A stretch of 64,000 nt of DNA from UBA9676 sp036005525 (GCA_036005525.1 DASYQM010000451.1:6205-70204); one strand, 5' to 3'. Counted from the first letter of the stretch, positions 17,226 through 25,904 are shown. Translations and numbers: made by a program. Notes: generated from the sequence alone by a model not told the origin.

Positions 17226-18247
17226 ACGAACGCGTGGAAGGCGGCCGGGACATCGATCTGGTCGTGGTCGGCGACTGCAACCCGGACGTGCTAGTGCTCG
17301 GCGACGACGTCACCCCGTCCTTCGGCCAGCAGGAGAAGCTGGTGGAGGGCATCTGGATGGTCGTCGGCGGCTCCGCGGCGATCACGGCGGTGGCCGCGGC
17401 GCGGCTGGGGCTGAGCGTGGAGCTGGTCGCGGCGGTGGGAGCCGACCCGGCCGGGGAGTTCCTGCTGGGCCAGCTCTCCCGGGAGGGCGTGGGCAGCGGC
17501 GCCGTCGCCGTGCGCGACGGCGTGCCGACCGGCATGACCGTTGCGCTGTCCCGTGGCGCCGACCGCGCGATCCTGACCGCCCTCGGCGCCGTGGCGTCGC
17601 TGACCACCCAGGATGTCCCCGCCACGCTGCTCGCCCGGGCCCGCCATGTGCATGTCAGTTCCTACTTCCTGCTGGAGCACTCGCTGGGGCCCGGGCTCGC
17701 GGCCATGCTCGCGGCCGCGCGGGCCGCAGGGGCCATCACCTCGCTCGACACCAACTGGGATCCGGCCGGGAAATGGGGCGATGACCACCTCCATGGCGCG
17801 CTGGCCCAGACGGACGTGCTGCTCCCCAACGAGACGGAGGCCGTGCGGATCGCTGGCGAGTCCACCTTGACCGCCGCGGCGGCGGCCCTCACCGCCGCCG
17901 GGCCCAGGCTGGTGGTCAAGCTCGGCGAGCGGGGAGCCCTCTGCGCCGACGGCCCGGTGTGGCACCGTGCGGAGCTGCCGCCGGTAACGCCCGTCGATGC
18001 CACGGGCGCGGGTGATTGCTTCAACGCGGGGCTGATCGCCGGCCTGCTGCGCGGCCTTGCCCTGCCCGGCGCGGCCGCACTGGGCTGTGCTGTCGGCGCG
18101 CTGTCCACCCAGGCGGCCGGCGGCACGGCAGGCTGCCCGGACCTGGCCTCCGCTCTGGCCCTTGCCCAGACCGCAACCATCCGGAGGGTCCGTCCAAGGA
18201 CGCCGTCATCCGGAACCGGTCGGCGGGCCAAGAGGCCCCGGCACTAG
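17222..18247 (+). CDS. PfkB-family carbohydrate kinase (ribokinase-like)
   Basis: 341 aa, GTG overlapping the aldolase stop as GTGA. PfkB fold: DLVVVGDCNPDVLVLG start, GGSAAITAVAAARLG, and VDATGAGDCFNAGLIAGLL with the catalytic Asp. It belongs to a different branch from the kinase at 15.4 kb and is a candidate for the first phosphorylation of the free sugar (galactosamine or galactose), a step otherwise missing since the importer is ABC-type and not a PTS. Substrate unproven. The C-terminal ~20 residues are basic and probably unstructured. Confidence 0.83.
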   Translation: MNERVEGGRDIDLVVVGDCNPDVLVLGDDVTPSFGQQEKLVEGIWMVVGGSAAITAVAAARLGLSVELVAAVGADPAGEFLLGQLSREGVGSGAVAVRDGVPTGMTVALSRGADRAILTALGAVASLTTQDVPATLLARARHVHVSSYFLLEHSLGPGLAAMLAAARAAGAITSLDTNWDPAGKWGDDHLHGALAQTDVLLPNETEAVRIAGESTLTAAAAALTAAGPRLVVKLGERGALCADGPVWHRAELPPVTPVDATGAGDCFNAGLIAGLLRGLALPGAAALGCAVGALSTQAAGGTAGCPDLASALALAQTATIRRVRPRTPSSGTGRRAKRPRH

Positions 18248-18287
18248 CCCCGGCGGTAGGCGAGCCCGGCGGTCCTGTTACCGGGGC
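18247..18287. terminator. Possible bidirectional terminator between convergent genes
   Basis: GCCCCGG (18247-18253) and CCGGGGC (18281-18287) are inverted repeats bracketing the gap between the convergent kinase and dehydrogenase genes. The loop is long (27 nt) and could itself fold, so the call is weak. Confidence 0.35.
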
Positions 18288-18289
18288 CG

Positions 18290-19243
18290 CTACGGGCGCA
18301 GCAGCGCCTTCACGGGATGCAGGCCCCCGTTCATCAGGCCCGTGAAGATCTCCGCCCCCGCGGCCAGTGGATAGCCCGCCGCCCAGGTCAGGTCCCAGTC
18401 CCGGATCAGTGCCATCGCGTGGGCGAATTCCTCGTCGCGGTAGGCAAAGGAGCCGAGAACCCGCTTCTCGCTCCTGACCAGCGCATTGGCGTCGAAGCCT
18501 GCCTCCTCCCCGGCCAGGCCGAGCCAGATGGCCACCCCACCGGGGCGCTGGTGGGCGACGGACGCCGCGCGGGTCGCGGCCGACCCGACGGCGTCGATCA
18601 CCGCGTCGTACTCGCCGGCCAGGCTTGGGCCGGCCGCTCCGGCGCCGAGGCGCTGGGCGGCGGCAAGCCTGGCCGGCGACAGGTCGGTCACATCGACGCG
18701 CCCCGCCCCGCCGGACAGCGCCATCGCGGCACACAGCAGGCCAATGGCGCCGCACCCGATCACAGCGACGCGCGCGCCCTTGGCGCCGCTGGCGCCAAGG
18801 GCCCCACCGGCCTGGTTCCATGCGTGGACGGCATTGGCGGCGGGCTCGATCAGCGCCGCCGCCTCCCACGACAGTCCCGGCGGCACCGGGCGGAGCGCCG
18901 ACGCGGGGACCGCGACCCGCTCGGCGAACCCGCCGGCGCGGTGCACGCCAATGATCTCCCGGTTCCGGCACACGTGGCGCAGCCCGCGCTGGCACTCCGC
19001 GCAGCAGCCGCAGGACAGAATGGGGTTGATCACCACCGCCGTGCCCTCGGCGCTGACCCCGGCAAACTCATGCCCCATGATCAGCGGTGGCTTCCGGAAC
19101 CCGGGACGGCGGGCGCCATGCAGCTCGCTGCCGCAGATCCCGGCCGCGCGGACCTGGACAAGCACGTCGCCGGGGGCCGGATCGGGCTCCGGGACATCGA
19201 GCAACTCCACCGTGCCCGGCGCCGTGAAGACGAGCGCCTTCAC
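18290..19243 (-). CDS. Zinc-dependent alcohol/polyol dehydrogenase (MDR family)
   Basis: 317 aa from GTG 19243 (MKALVFTAPGTVELLDVPEP); the much longer open frame upstream covers the SDR gene on the other strand and is not coding. Catalytic zinc site GICGSELHGARR and GHEFAGV; structural-zinc cysteines in CGCCAECQRGLRHVC; NAD Rossmann motif VAVIGCGAIGLLCA. Similar in build to galactitol-1-phosphate and sorbitol dehydrogenases, which would suit a tagatose/galactitol side branch. Divergent from the SDR gene. Confidence 0.87.
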   Translation of the reverse strand: MKALVFTAPGTVELLDVPEPDPAPGDVLVQVRAAGICGSELHGARRPGFRKPPLIMGHEFAGVSAEGTAVVINPILSCGCCAECQRGLRHVCRNREIIGVHRAGGFAERVAVPASALRPVPPGLSWEAAALIEPAANAVHAWNQAGGALGASGAKGARVAVIGCGAIGLLCAAMALSGGAGRVDVTDLSPARLAAAQRLGAGAAGPSLAGEYDAVIDAVGSAATRAASVAHQRPGGVAIWLGLAGEEAGFDANALVRSEKRVLGSFAYRDEEFAHAMALIRDWDLTWAAGYPLAAGAEIFTGLMNGGLHPVKALLRP

Positions 19244-19423
19244 CGTGCCGGGCCCGCTTCGTGAGCCACGTGTGCTTGTCCGGTCGGTGTGTCGGCGGTT
19301 TCCGGCGCCCCCGTTCTCGCGCCTCCGTTCTGGCGCCCGGCGGCCCGGACCACTCGCTAGGTTACCGGTACCGGGAGCAGCGCCCCCGACTGACCGCGGG
19401 TATGGGCGCCCCGGAGACGTTAG
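19244..19423. promoter_or_regulatory. Divergent regulatory region between dehydrogenase genes
   Basis: 180 bp between two outward genes. It contains CGTTCTCGC (19312-19320), identical to the core of the duplicated cassette motif, followed by a near repeat CGTTCTGGC. TAGGTT near 19359 could be a plus-strand -10. This makes membership of both dehydrogenases in the DeoR regulon plausible. Confidence 0.4.
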
Positions 19424-20221
19424 GTGCCGGGCCAGATGACAGGGACGGCTGGAATGCGCGGACTTCGGGGCAAGCGGATTCTGATCAGCGGCGGCAGCAG
19501 TGGGATCGGGCTGGCCACCGCGGAGCGGTTCCTCGAGGAGGGGTCGCGGGTCTTCGTCTGCGGCGTCGGCGCCGATGAGGTTGCGGCGGCGGTCGCCGGC
19601 CTCGCCCCCAGAGGCGAGATTTCCGGGCTGGCGTGCGACGTGAGCGCCGAAGCGGACGTGGCCCGCCTGATGGTGGAGGCCACACGCGCGCTCGGCGGTG
19701 TGGATGTGCTGGTCAACAACGCGGGCATCGCGCGGCGGGACCCGTTCCTCGCGATAGCGCCGGCGGTCTGGGACCGGGTTCTCGAGGTGAACCTCCGCGG
19801 CATGTTCCTGATGGCGCAGGCCGTCAGCCGGCACCTCGTCGAGCGGGGCGGCGGTGGCGTGATCATCAACATGTCCTCCACCAACGGCATCGCGGGGGAG
19901 GAGGACTACGCCCACTACAACGCCTCGAAGGGCGGGGTGCTGCTGCTGACCAGGACCATGGCGGTCGAGCTCGGCAGCCACGGGATCCGGGTGAACGCGC
20001 TCTGCCCCGGATACATCCATACCGCGCTGAACGAGGCCATCGCCGCGGGCATCGGCGGCGACGAGTTCGAGGCCGCCTACGTGCGTGACAGGATCCCGCT
20101 CGGGCGGGCCGGCCGGGCGGAGGATGTGGCCGCCGCCTACGCCTTCCTCGCCTCCGACGACGCCACGTTCATTCACGGCAGCGCGCTGGTGATCGACGGC
20201 GGCCAGCTTGCCGTGATGTGA
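19424..20221 (+). CDS. SDR-family NAD(P)-dependent oxidoreductase
   Basis: 265 aa; GTG start with GGAG upstream (ATG 19436 and 19454 are alternatives). Classical short-chain dehydrogenase: cofactor motif ILISGGSSGIGLATAE (TGxxxGxG type), NNAG in LVNNAGIARRDPF, catalytic Ser in INMSSTNGIAGEED, and YNASK (Tyr/Lys). The C-terminal block IDGGQLAVM is typical. Likely a polyol or keto-sugar dehydrogenase of the regulon, by position and by the shared operator-like motif upstream. Confidence 0.87.
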   Translation: MPGQMTGTAGMRGLRGKRILISGGSSGIGLATAERFLEEGSRVFVCGVGADEVAAAVAGLAPRGEISGLACDVSAEADVARLMVEATRALGGVDVLVNNAGIARRDPFLAIAPAVWDRVLEVNLRGMFLMAQAVSRHLVERGGGGVIINMSSTNGIAGEEDYAHYNASKGGVLLLTRTMAVELGSHGIRVNALCPGYIHTALNEAIAAGIGGDEFEAAYVRDRIPLGRAGRAEDVAAAYAFLASDDATFIHGSALVIDGGQLAVM

Positions 20222-20339
20222 TCCCGGGTGCGCCCAGCCCGGCCGTCTGCGCGGAATGGCAGGCCGCCAAAATGGCATTTGCAGAGGCTTTGAAATGGCG
20301 TTACGTGGCCATTGGAGCCGGCTTGCCATACTTGCCGCC

Positions 20340-21421
20340 ATGAACAGAGGCGAGCTCTCCGGCGCGGGGAGGGCCGCCTCCCTCCGGCACCCACTCAGCA
20401 AGGTCCCGGAAGTGACGGTCTACTTCTGGATCACCAAGGTGCTGACGACCGGCATGGGGGAGGCGACGTCGGACTACCTGGTTCACCGGGTCAATCCGAA
20501 GATCGCGGTCGTTATCGGCTTCACGGCCTTCGCCGCCGCCATGGCGCTGCAGTTCCGCAGCCGCCGGTACAACACGTGGGTCTACTGGCTCGCCGCGTCA
20601 TGGTCGCCGTTTTCGGCACGATGGCGGCCGACGTCCTGCACATTGGGCTGGGCATCCCGTACGCTGTGTCGACGCTGTTCTTCATGATCGTGCTGGCCGT
20701 GATTTTCGTGGCCTGGTACCGGTCCGAGGGAACGCTGTCCATCCACAGCATCTACACCCGCCGCCGCGAGCTGTTCTACTGGGCGACCGTGCTGGCCACG
20801 TTCGCGCTGGGTACCGCCGCCGGCGACCTCACCGCGAAGGTCGCCGGGCTGGGCTATTTCGGCTCGGGTGTCATGTTCGCTGTGGTGATCGCCGTCCCGG
20901 CCATGGCGTACCGGTGGCTCGGCCTGAACGCGATCGTGGCGTTCTGGTTCGCCTACATCGTGACCCGTCCGCTGGGGGCCTCATTCGCGGACTGGCTGGC
21001 GTGGCCGCCCAGCGTCGGCGGCCTCGGGCTCGGCCACGGTGTGGTGAGCCTGGGTTCGACGATCATCATCGTCGGCCTGGTTGCCTACATGGCTGTGACC
21101 GGCAAGGACGTCATGGTGCGGCACGTCGCACCGGGCCCGGCGGACCGGGCAGCCGCTGACCCGGGCGCTGACGTGCGTGCTGGCCGGTCCAGGCCGGGCG
21201 GCACAGCGGGATCTCCAAGTCCGAGGTGTCGCGGATCTGCGCCGATCGGGTACCGAGGTGGCCGTGTTCCGGGACCGGCCGCCGGCGGGGCGGCCTTTCC
21301 GGTACGTGTTCCTGGACGCGACCTACCGCAAGGCCCGCGGCGGATCACCGGGTGGTCTCCCAGGCCGCGGTGGTGGCGACCGGTGTCGCCACTGATGGCC
21401 ATCGGGAGGTGCTGGGTTTAG
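20340..21421 (+). pseudogene. COG4705-type membrane protein, frameshifted
   Basis: The N-terminal part (ATG 20340, MNRGELSGAGRAAS, LSKVPEVTVYFWITKVLTTGMGEATSD) and the rest (VMVAVFGTMAADVLHIGLG onward to AVTGKDVMV) are in different frames. Continuity is restored by adding one base near 20595. Together they give a multi-helix protein of the uncharacterised membrane-anchored COG4705 family. Past ~21120 the frame runs on into transposase-derived sequence and stops at 21421, so the original 3' end was lost. Frameshift plus truncation argue for a pseudogene, though a single-base sequencing error could explain the first defect. Confidence 0.7.
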
Positions 21422-21799
21422 AGGTCGGACACAGCGAGGACGGGGCCTTTGGACCGCGTTCCTGCGCTCATTGAAGACCCGCGGCCTTTGCGGGGTGCAG
21501 CTGGTCATCTCCGCGCCGCCGCCCCGACGTCACCGCCTTCGCCGCTTCCCGGTCAGCCACTGGCAGAAAATCTGGAGCACCAACCCGCTGGAGCGGCTGA
21601 ACAAAGAATCAAGCGCCGCACTGACATGGCCGGCGCCTTCCCCAACTCCGCCGCCCTGCTGCGGCTGGTCGTTGCTGTCCTAGTGGAAGCCCACGACGAA
21701 TGGCAAGTCAGCGAACGCCGCCACCTGTCCAAAGGCTCCATGGCCTGCTCGACGCCAAGACCACCAACCCGAAGGGAGGTAGCCACACCAGCCCGCTGA
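21205..21799 (+). mobile_element. IS256-family transposase remnant
   Basis: Fragments in all three plus frames together match the C-terminal half of an IS256/Mutator-type transposase: GISKSEVSRIC, FRDRP, YVFLDATYRKA, HRVVSQAAVVATGVATDGHREVLG, GVQLVIS, WQKIWSTNPLERLNKE, RRTDMAGAFPN, VEAHDEWQVSERR. At least four frameshifts and an internal deletion (between GVQLVIS and the WSTNPLERLN block) show it is dead. The N-terminal half is missing. It abuts the broken COG4705 gene and probably caused its truncation. Confidence 0.85.
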
Positions 21800-21818
21800 C
21801 CAGAGCATGGTGATGATC

Positions 21819-21845
21819 ACTTACACCACGCGGCGGGACGCGACG
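21819..21845 (+). repeat. Possible right terminal repeat of the IS remnant
   Basis: ACTTACACCACGCGGCGGGA-like sequence just after the transposase fragment resembles the ACACCAC...GGGAC ends usual in IS256-group elements. No matching left end was seen, consistent with a truncated copy. Confidence 0.35.
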
Positions 21846-21861
21846 GTTACGGCAACCTAAA

Positions 21862-22104
21862 CTGGCGGTAAACGCCAGATTGACCCCGTCTTTCTATCGC
21901 TCATCCTGATCTGTTATGTTGGCTTGGCATGGTTTTGCTGCGGTGGCGGACTTCGGCCATGGGTGGCCTGCCCCCGCGGCAACGGGGAGCATGGCCTAAG
22001 TGGGAGAGGGGATTGCCGCGGCCACGCCTCCCTAGACCTAGGGCGAATCCCAGGGCCCTGCGGCCTCACAATGGCGGGGGATCGGCATAACGCCTGATAC
22101 CCCC
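21862..22104 (+). ncRNA. Hairpin-rich stretch, possible structured leader RNA
   Basis: The 411-bp gap (21800-22210) has no convincing gene. It holds an ordered set of inverted repeats: CTGGCG/CGCCAG (21862-21878); GGCCATG/CATGGCC (21955-21961/21990-21996) enclosing CCCCG/CGGGG (72-76/83-87 of 219xx); GTGGC/GCCAC (21943-21947/22021-22025) spanning those; a CAGGGCCCTG palindrome (22051-22060); and GGGGGATCGGC paired with GCC, GAT and CCCCC (22076-22104, two bulges). It lies upstream of the GT2-GtrA-HprK gene. I do not recognise it as a known riboswitch class; a TTGACC at 21880 has no well-spaced -10. Confidence 0.3.
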
Positions 22105-22210
22105 TGTGTCCCGCCCGCCAGTGCCGGCGTGCACTGGCCGCCGTCGTCAGCCCCGGGTGCCGCTCCAGGCACTACATACGCGTACGTCGGAGCCGAGAGG
22201 GCGGGCCCGG

Positions 22211-24739
22211 ATGCACGATGACGTTGACTTTCAATGTCTTGAACACACCACCAGTCCGTCAGCTGCGCAAGAACCCCATGTTACGGCCGGAAGCGCCGAC
22301 CGCTACGCGATCGCGAACCTCAACAACTGCGTAACGGCCGCACCACCGCATCTGACCGTGATCGTCCCGACGCGCCGGGAAGAACACGATGTCGCGTCCC
22401 TCCTCGACGGCCTGGGACGCGCCGTCGCCGGGCTCGGCGCTGAGATCATTTTCGTCGTCGACAGCACCGAGGCCTGCCCGAGCGGGCTCGTCCGCAGTGC
22501 GGCACGCTGCCGCGTGCCGGTGCGGCTCCTGCGCTCGCCGCGGTCTGCGCGGTGGGCGGATCGCAGCAGTGCCGTGGCGGCGGGCACGCGGCATGCGCGC
22601 GGCGAGTGGGTGCTGGTGATGAACGCAGGACCACAGCATCCGCCCGAGGCAGCGGCCACGCTCGCGAGCGTGGCGATGCGGCATGACGCGGACATCGTGA
22701 TCGGCACGCGCTACGCCGACGGCATCTCACCTCCTGACTGCCCCGGCCGGATGAGGCGGATGCTGGTCGCCGCAGCGACATGGCTGGCCAAGACCGCGTT
22801 CCCGCGGCGGCTAGCGATGGTGAGCGACCCGCTCAGCGGTCTGTTCGCATTCCGGGCGGCCGCTGTGCGCGATGGCCGGCTCAACCCGCTCGCGTCCAGG
22901 ATGCTGCTGGAAATCCTGGTACGGCACCCGTCCACCCGGGTCGCTGAAGTCGCCTACCCGGTCTCCCTCCGGGGCACAGGACCACGGGCTCCCCTGTACA
23001 GAGGGCTGCAGTTCCTGCTCGACCTGGCCAGCCTCCGGCTGTCACGGCTGGCCGGGCAGCTGCGCGAGAAACCCGTCACATCCTCGGAACGAATCGGCCA
23101 GACGCTGCGGTTCGTGGCCTTCGGCATGGTCGGCGCCACCGGCCTAGTCGTCAACACCGGGGCCCTGTGGTTCTTCTACGACGTCCTGGGATGGAACCAC
23201 CTCGTCGGCGCGGCCCTCGCCACCCAGATCTCCACCGCCTGGAACTTCGCCCTCATCGACACCATGGTCTACCGGAAGCGGGCCGACGGCGGCCGTCTGC
23301 GCCGGGCGGTCAGCTTCTTCGCCATGAACAACCTGCTGCTGGTGGCGCGGCTACCGGTGCTCCAGGCACTCGTCGTCTCGGGCGTGGGTGTGCTCACCGC
23401 GAACGCCATCACGCTGGCTCTGCTTTTCCTGATCCGGTTCGTCGTCAGTGACCGGGCGATCTTCGGCTCCGCCAAGTCCGACAAGACGCGCGACCCGGTC
23501 CGGATCCTGGTGGACCTCACCGCCCCTTCCCCGGCCAACCAGGGCAACGGGCATGCCCCGGCCAGCAGCAAGCGCCCGCGGTACCTGCCGTACCGCTACG
23601 ACGTCGCCGGCGTGGTAACCATCGGTTCGCAGATCGTGCTTCCCGAGCTTGAATTCTTCCGGGCCCAGTGGGTCGCCGACAGCGACGTGGACATCGCGGT
23701 GCGGGTCGGCGACGTGGGTGGCAGGACGCCGCGCAAGCGCGCCGCGATGACCGAGTACGGCGATCACGCCGCCATCAGGTATACCGAGCACCTCGGCCGT
23801 ATCGGTGCGAACTTCCGTGTGTACCTGGGCAGCCCTCTGTCGGTCGAGATCGGACCGTTGCTGGCCCGTTCCTCCCATGTCGCCTACACCAACGTTCTCG
23901 AACCGCTGCTGCGGTTCGTGATGGCTTCCCGGGGCCGGATGCTGCTGCACTCGGCGTGCGTCGAGGTCAACGGTGTGGGCGTGATGCTGTCCGCGCGGAC
24001 CGACACTGGCAAGACCGGGACGGTGCTGCGGCTGCTGTACGAGCACGGCGGGCGGTTCCTGTCCGACGACATGACGGTGATCGACAGGCACGGAAACGCG
24101 TCCTGTTTCCCCAAGCCGCTGACGATCAGCGCGCATACCCTCCGCGCCGTGCGGGCGGAAGACCTGACCCGGTCCGAGTGGCACCGGCTGCAGTTCCAGA
24201 GCCGGCTGCACTCCAAGAACGGCCGGTCCTTTGCCATGGCACTGAGCCGCTTCAACGTGCCAATCATGGGCATTAACGCGCTCACCCAAATGATCATCCC
24301 TCCGCCCAAGTACACCGTTGACCGGCTCGTTCCGTGCCGTATGGCCAGTTCCACCCAGGTCAGGGAGCTGTTCATCATCGAGCGGGGCGCCGCGCGGCTG
24401 GACGACCTGGGTCGTGAAGAAGCCCTCGAGCAATTGATCGTCAACACCGATGACGCGTACGGATTCCCGCCCTTCCGGTACCTCGCGCCCGCGATCACCA
24501 TCGACGGCCGGGACTACCAGGGGCTGCGCCTCGCCGAGCGGCAGATCCTGGCCGAGTTCCTCACCCACCTCCGCGTCCGCGTCCTCTCGTCCGACTGCTT
24601 CGGCTGGGCCGCCGACATCCCGCGCCTCATCCATGACGACGCCGGGCTGACAGCAGGTGGCCCGGAAAGCAATGGGCACCCCCGCCCAGACGCCTGGCCC
24701 CGGTGGGATCACGGTCTCGCCCACGGGAGGGCTCTATGA
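22211..24739 (+). CDS. GT2-GtrA-HprK-like three-domain fusion protein
   Basis: 842 aa from ATG 22211, which has GAGAGGG upstream; an in-frame GTG at 22106 lies within the hairpin region and is less likely. Residues ~40-255: GT2 polyprenyl-phosphate sugar synthase fold (LTVIVPTRREEHDVASLLDGL, SDPLSGLFAFRA). Residues ~290-410: GtrA-like membrane domain (RFVAFGMVGATGLVVNTGALW, four helices). Residues ~450-800: HPr-kinase-like domain with a P-loop-like SARTDTGKTGT (~593-603) and LSDDMTVID. DPM1-GtrA fusions that make and flip lipid-linked sugars are known. A fused kinase-like domain is unusual and may phosphorylate or sense something at the membrane. First gene of an envelope gene group. Confidence 0.8.
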   Translation: MHDDVDFQCLEHTTSPSAAQEPHVTAGSADRYAIANLNNCVTAAPPHLTVIVPTRREEHDVASLLDGLGRAVAGLGAEIIFVVDSTEACPSGLVRSAARCRVPVRLLRSPRSARWADRSSAVAAGTRHARGEWVLVMNAGPQHPPEAAATLASVAMRHDADIVIGTRYADGISPPDCPGRMRRMLVAAATWLAKTAFPRRLAMVSDPLSGLFAFRAAAVRDGRLNPLASRMLLEILVRHPSTRVAEVAYPVSLRGTGPRAPLYRGLQFLLDLASLRLSRLAGQLREKPVTSSERIGQTLRFVAFGMVGATGLVVNTGALWFFYDVLGWNHLVGAALATQISTAWNFALIDTMVYRKRADGGRLRRAVSFFAMNNLLLVARLPVLQALVVSGVGVLTANAITLALLFLIRFVVSDRAIFGSAKSDKTRDPVRILVDLTAPSPANQGNGHAPASSKRPRYLPYRYDVAGVVTIGSQIVLPELEFFRAQWVADSDVDIAVRVGDVGGRTPRKRAAMTEYGDHAAIRYTEHLGRIGANFRVYLGSPLSVEIGPLLARSSHVAYTNVLEPLLRFVMASRGRMLLHSACVEVNGVGVMLSARTDTGKTGTVLRLLYEHGGRFLSDDMTVIDRHGNASCFPKPLTISAHTLRAVRAEDLTRSEWHRLQFQSRLHSKNGRSFAMALSRFNVPIMGINALTQMIIPPPKYTVDRLVPCRMASSTQVRELFIIERGAARLDDLGREEALEQLIVNTDDAYGFPPFRYLAPAITIDGRDYQGLRLAERQILAEFLTHLRVRVLSSDCFGWAADIPRLIHDDAGLTAGGPESNGHPRPDAWPRWDHGLAHGRAL

Positions 24740-24891
24740 AGCCGCGTCGAATCCATGGTTCTGCGGGGCCGAGCGCGATCATGCCCAAGGACGAGGCCCC
24801 CGCTGAGTCACGCGGCCGCAACAACGCACAAGGGGCAACGGCACCGACCCGGACTGGCACGGCGTACGCGGAGCCGGCTGCTGATGCCTGA
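24736..24891 (+). CDS. Possible small coupled ORF (51 aa)
   Basis: ATG overlaps the stop of the fusion gene (ATGA), and the TGA at 24889 overlaps the ATG of the phosphoesterase gene at 24884. The product (MKPRRIHGSAGPSAIMPKDE...) is polar, Ala/Gly/Pro/Arg-rich, without a signal peptide or membrane helix. The exact fit between two genes suggests translational coupling, but composition alone does not prove coding and no family is recognised. Confidence 0.35.
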   Translation: MKPRRIHGSAGPSAIMPKDEAPAESRGRNNAQGATAPTRTGTAYAEPAADA

Positions 24892-25858
24892 GACCACGCC
24901 GATGACCGATCCGGCCAAACGCAGCCTTCCGCATGCTCGGCGCCGGACGTTCCCCGTCCTGCTCGGACTCGCTGTGCTTGCACCGGCATGGATTGCCGCC
25001 TGCGCACGAACTCCGGCCTCGCATGGGCACGTCGGCAATGTCGTCGTCGTGGCCGCCGGCGATATCGCCTGCGGCCCCACGGATGTGCCGGAGGCGCACG
25101 GTCGGACCTGCCGCCAAATGGCCACAAGTGATCTGGTGCTGAGGCTCCACCCAGCGGCAGTGCTCCCGCTCGGCGATAATCAGTACCCCGTCGGCAGGGG
25201 CAAGAGCTACGGCCTCTACTACGGCCCGAGCTGGGGGCGGTTTAGAGCGATCACTCATCCCGTGCCGGGCAATCATGAGTACCTGAGCCGAGCCGCCGAT
25301 GGCTATTACAGCTATTTTGGCTCTGCCGCAGGCGTACCCAGCCGTGGCTACTACAGCTTCAACCTGGGAGCCTGGCATCTGATCGCGCTGAACGCTAATT
25401 GCTCCTTCATTGGCGGCTGTTTCAGTGGGTCCGCGGAGGAGCGGTGGCTCGCGGCAGACTTGCGGGAGCATCCCTCCGCGTGCACGCTCGCGTATTGGCA
25501 TCAGCCTCGATTCAGCTCCGGAGAGCATGGCGACGCGCCAGCTGCTGGCGCCTTCTGGCGGGATCTGGTTGGCGCCCATGCCGACGTGGTTCTGAACGCA
25601 CACGATCATGATTACGAGCGTTTCGCCCCACAGGACGCGTTCGGTCACGCCGATCCCTCCGGTATTCGCGAGTTCGTCATCGGCACTGGCGGCAAGAGCC
25701 ACTATGGGTTCAAGGAGATTCAGCCGAACAGTGTTGTCCGTAACGACACCGCATTCGGGGTGCTGGTAATGACCCTTCACTCGGATAATTACAGCTGGCG
25801 TTTCGAGTCGGCGGCCGGATCATCCTTCCACGACTCCGGGACGGGCCAATGCCATTGA
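24884..25858 (+). CDS. Metallophosphoesterase lipoprotein
   Basis: 324 aa from ATG 24884 with GGAG nine bases upstream; longer in-frame starts overlap the preceding gene. Type II signal: basic RRRTFPVLLGLAVLAPAW then lipobox IAAC. Calcineurin-like motifs follow in order: VVVAAGDIACG, LPLGDNQYP, PVPGNHEY, LAYWHQPRFSSG and LNAHDHDYERF, covering the two-metal site. An outer-surface phosphohydrolase; substrate unknown. A second, purple-acid-phosphatase-like metallophosphoesterase lies at 31 kb in the same gene group. Confidence 0.85.
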   Translation: MPETTPMTDPAKRSLPHARRRTFPVLLGLAVLAPAWIAACARTPASHGHVGNVVVVAAGDIACGPTDVPEAHGRTCRQMATSDLVLRLHPAAVLPLGDNQYPVGRGKSYGLYYGPSWGRFRAITHPVPGNHEYLSRAADGYYSYFGSAAGVPSRGYYSFNLGAWHLIALNANCSFIGGCFSGSAEERWLAADLREHPSACTLAYWHQPRFSSGEHGDAPAAGAFWRDLVGAHADVVLNAHDHDYERFAPQDAFGHADPSGIREFVIGTGGKSHYGFKEIQPNSVVRNDTAFGVLVMTLHSDNYSWRFESAAGSSFHDSGTGQCH

Positions 25859-25904
25859 TAGGACCTTGGAACGCCGCTCGGGGCAGTAGGCAGGAGGACC
25901 GGAA

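Noticed and set aside
19244..20401. N-terminal extension of the zinc dehydrogenase frame on the minus strand
   Set aside because: It covers the SDR gene on the other strand; the dehydrogenase family start matches GTG 19243.
21935..22104. Cobalamin or SAM-IV riboswitch
   Set aside because: CCCCCGCGGCAAC superficially resembles the cobalamin core, but the flanking conserved boxes are missing.
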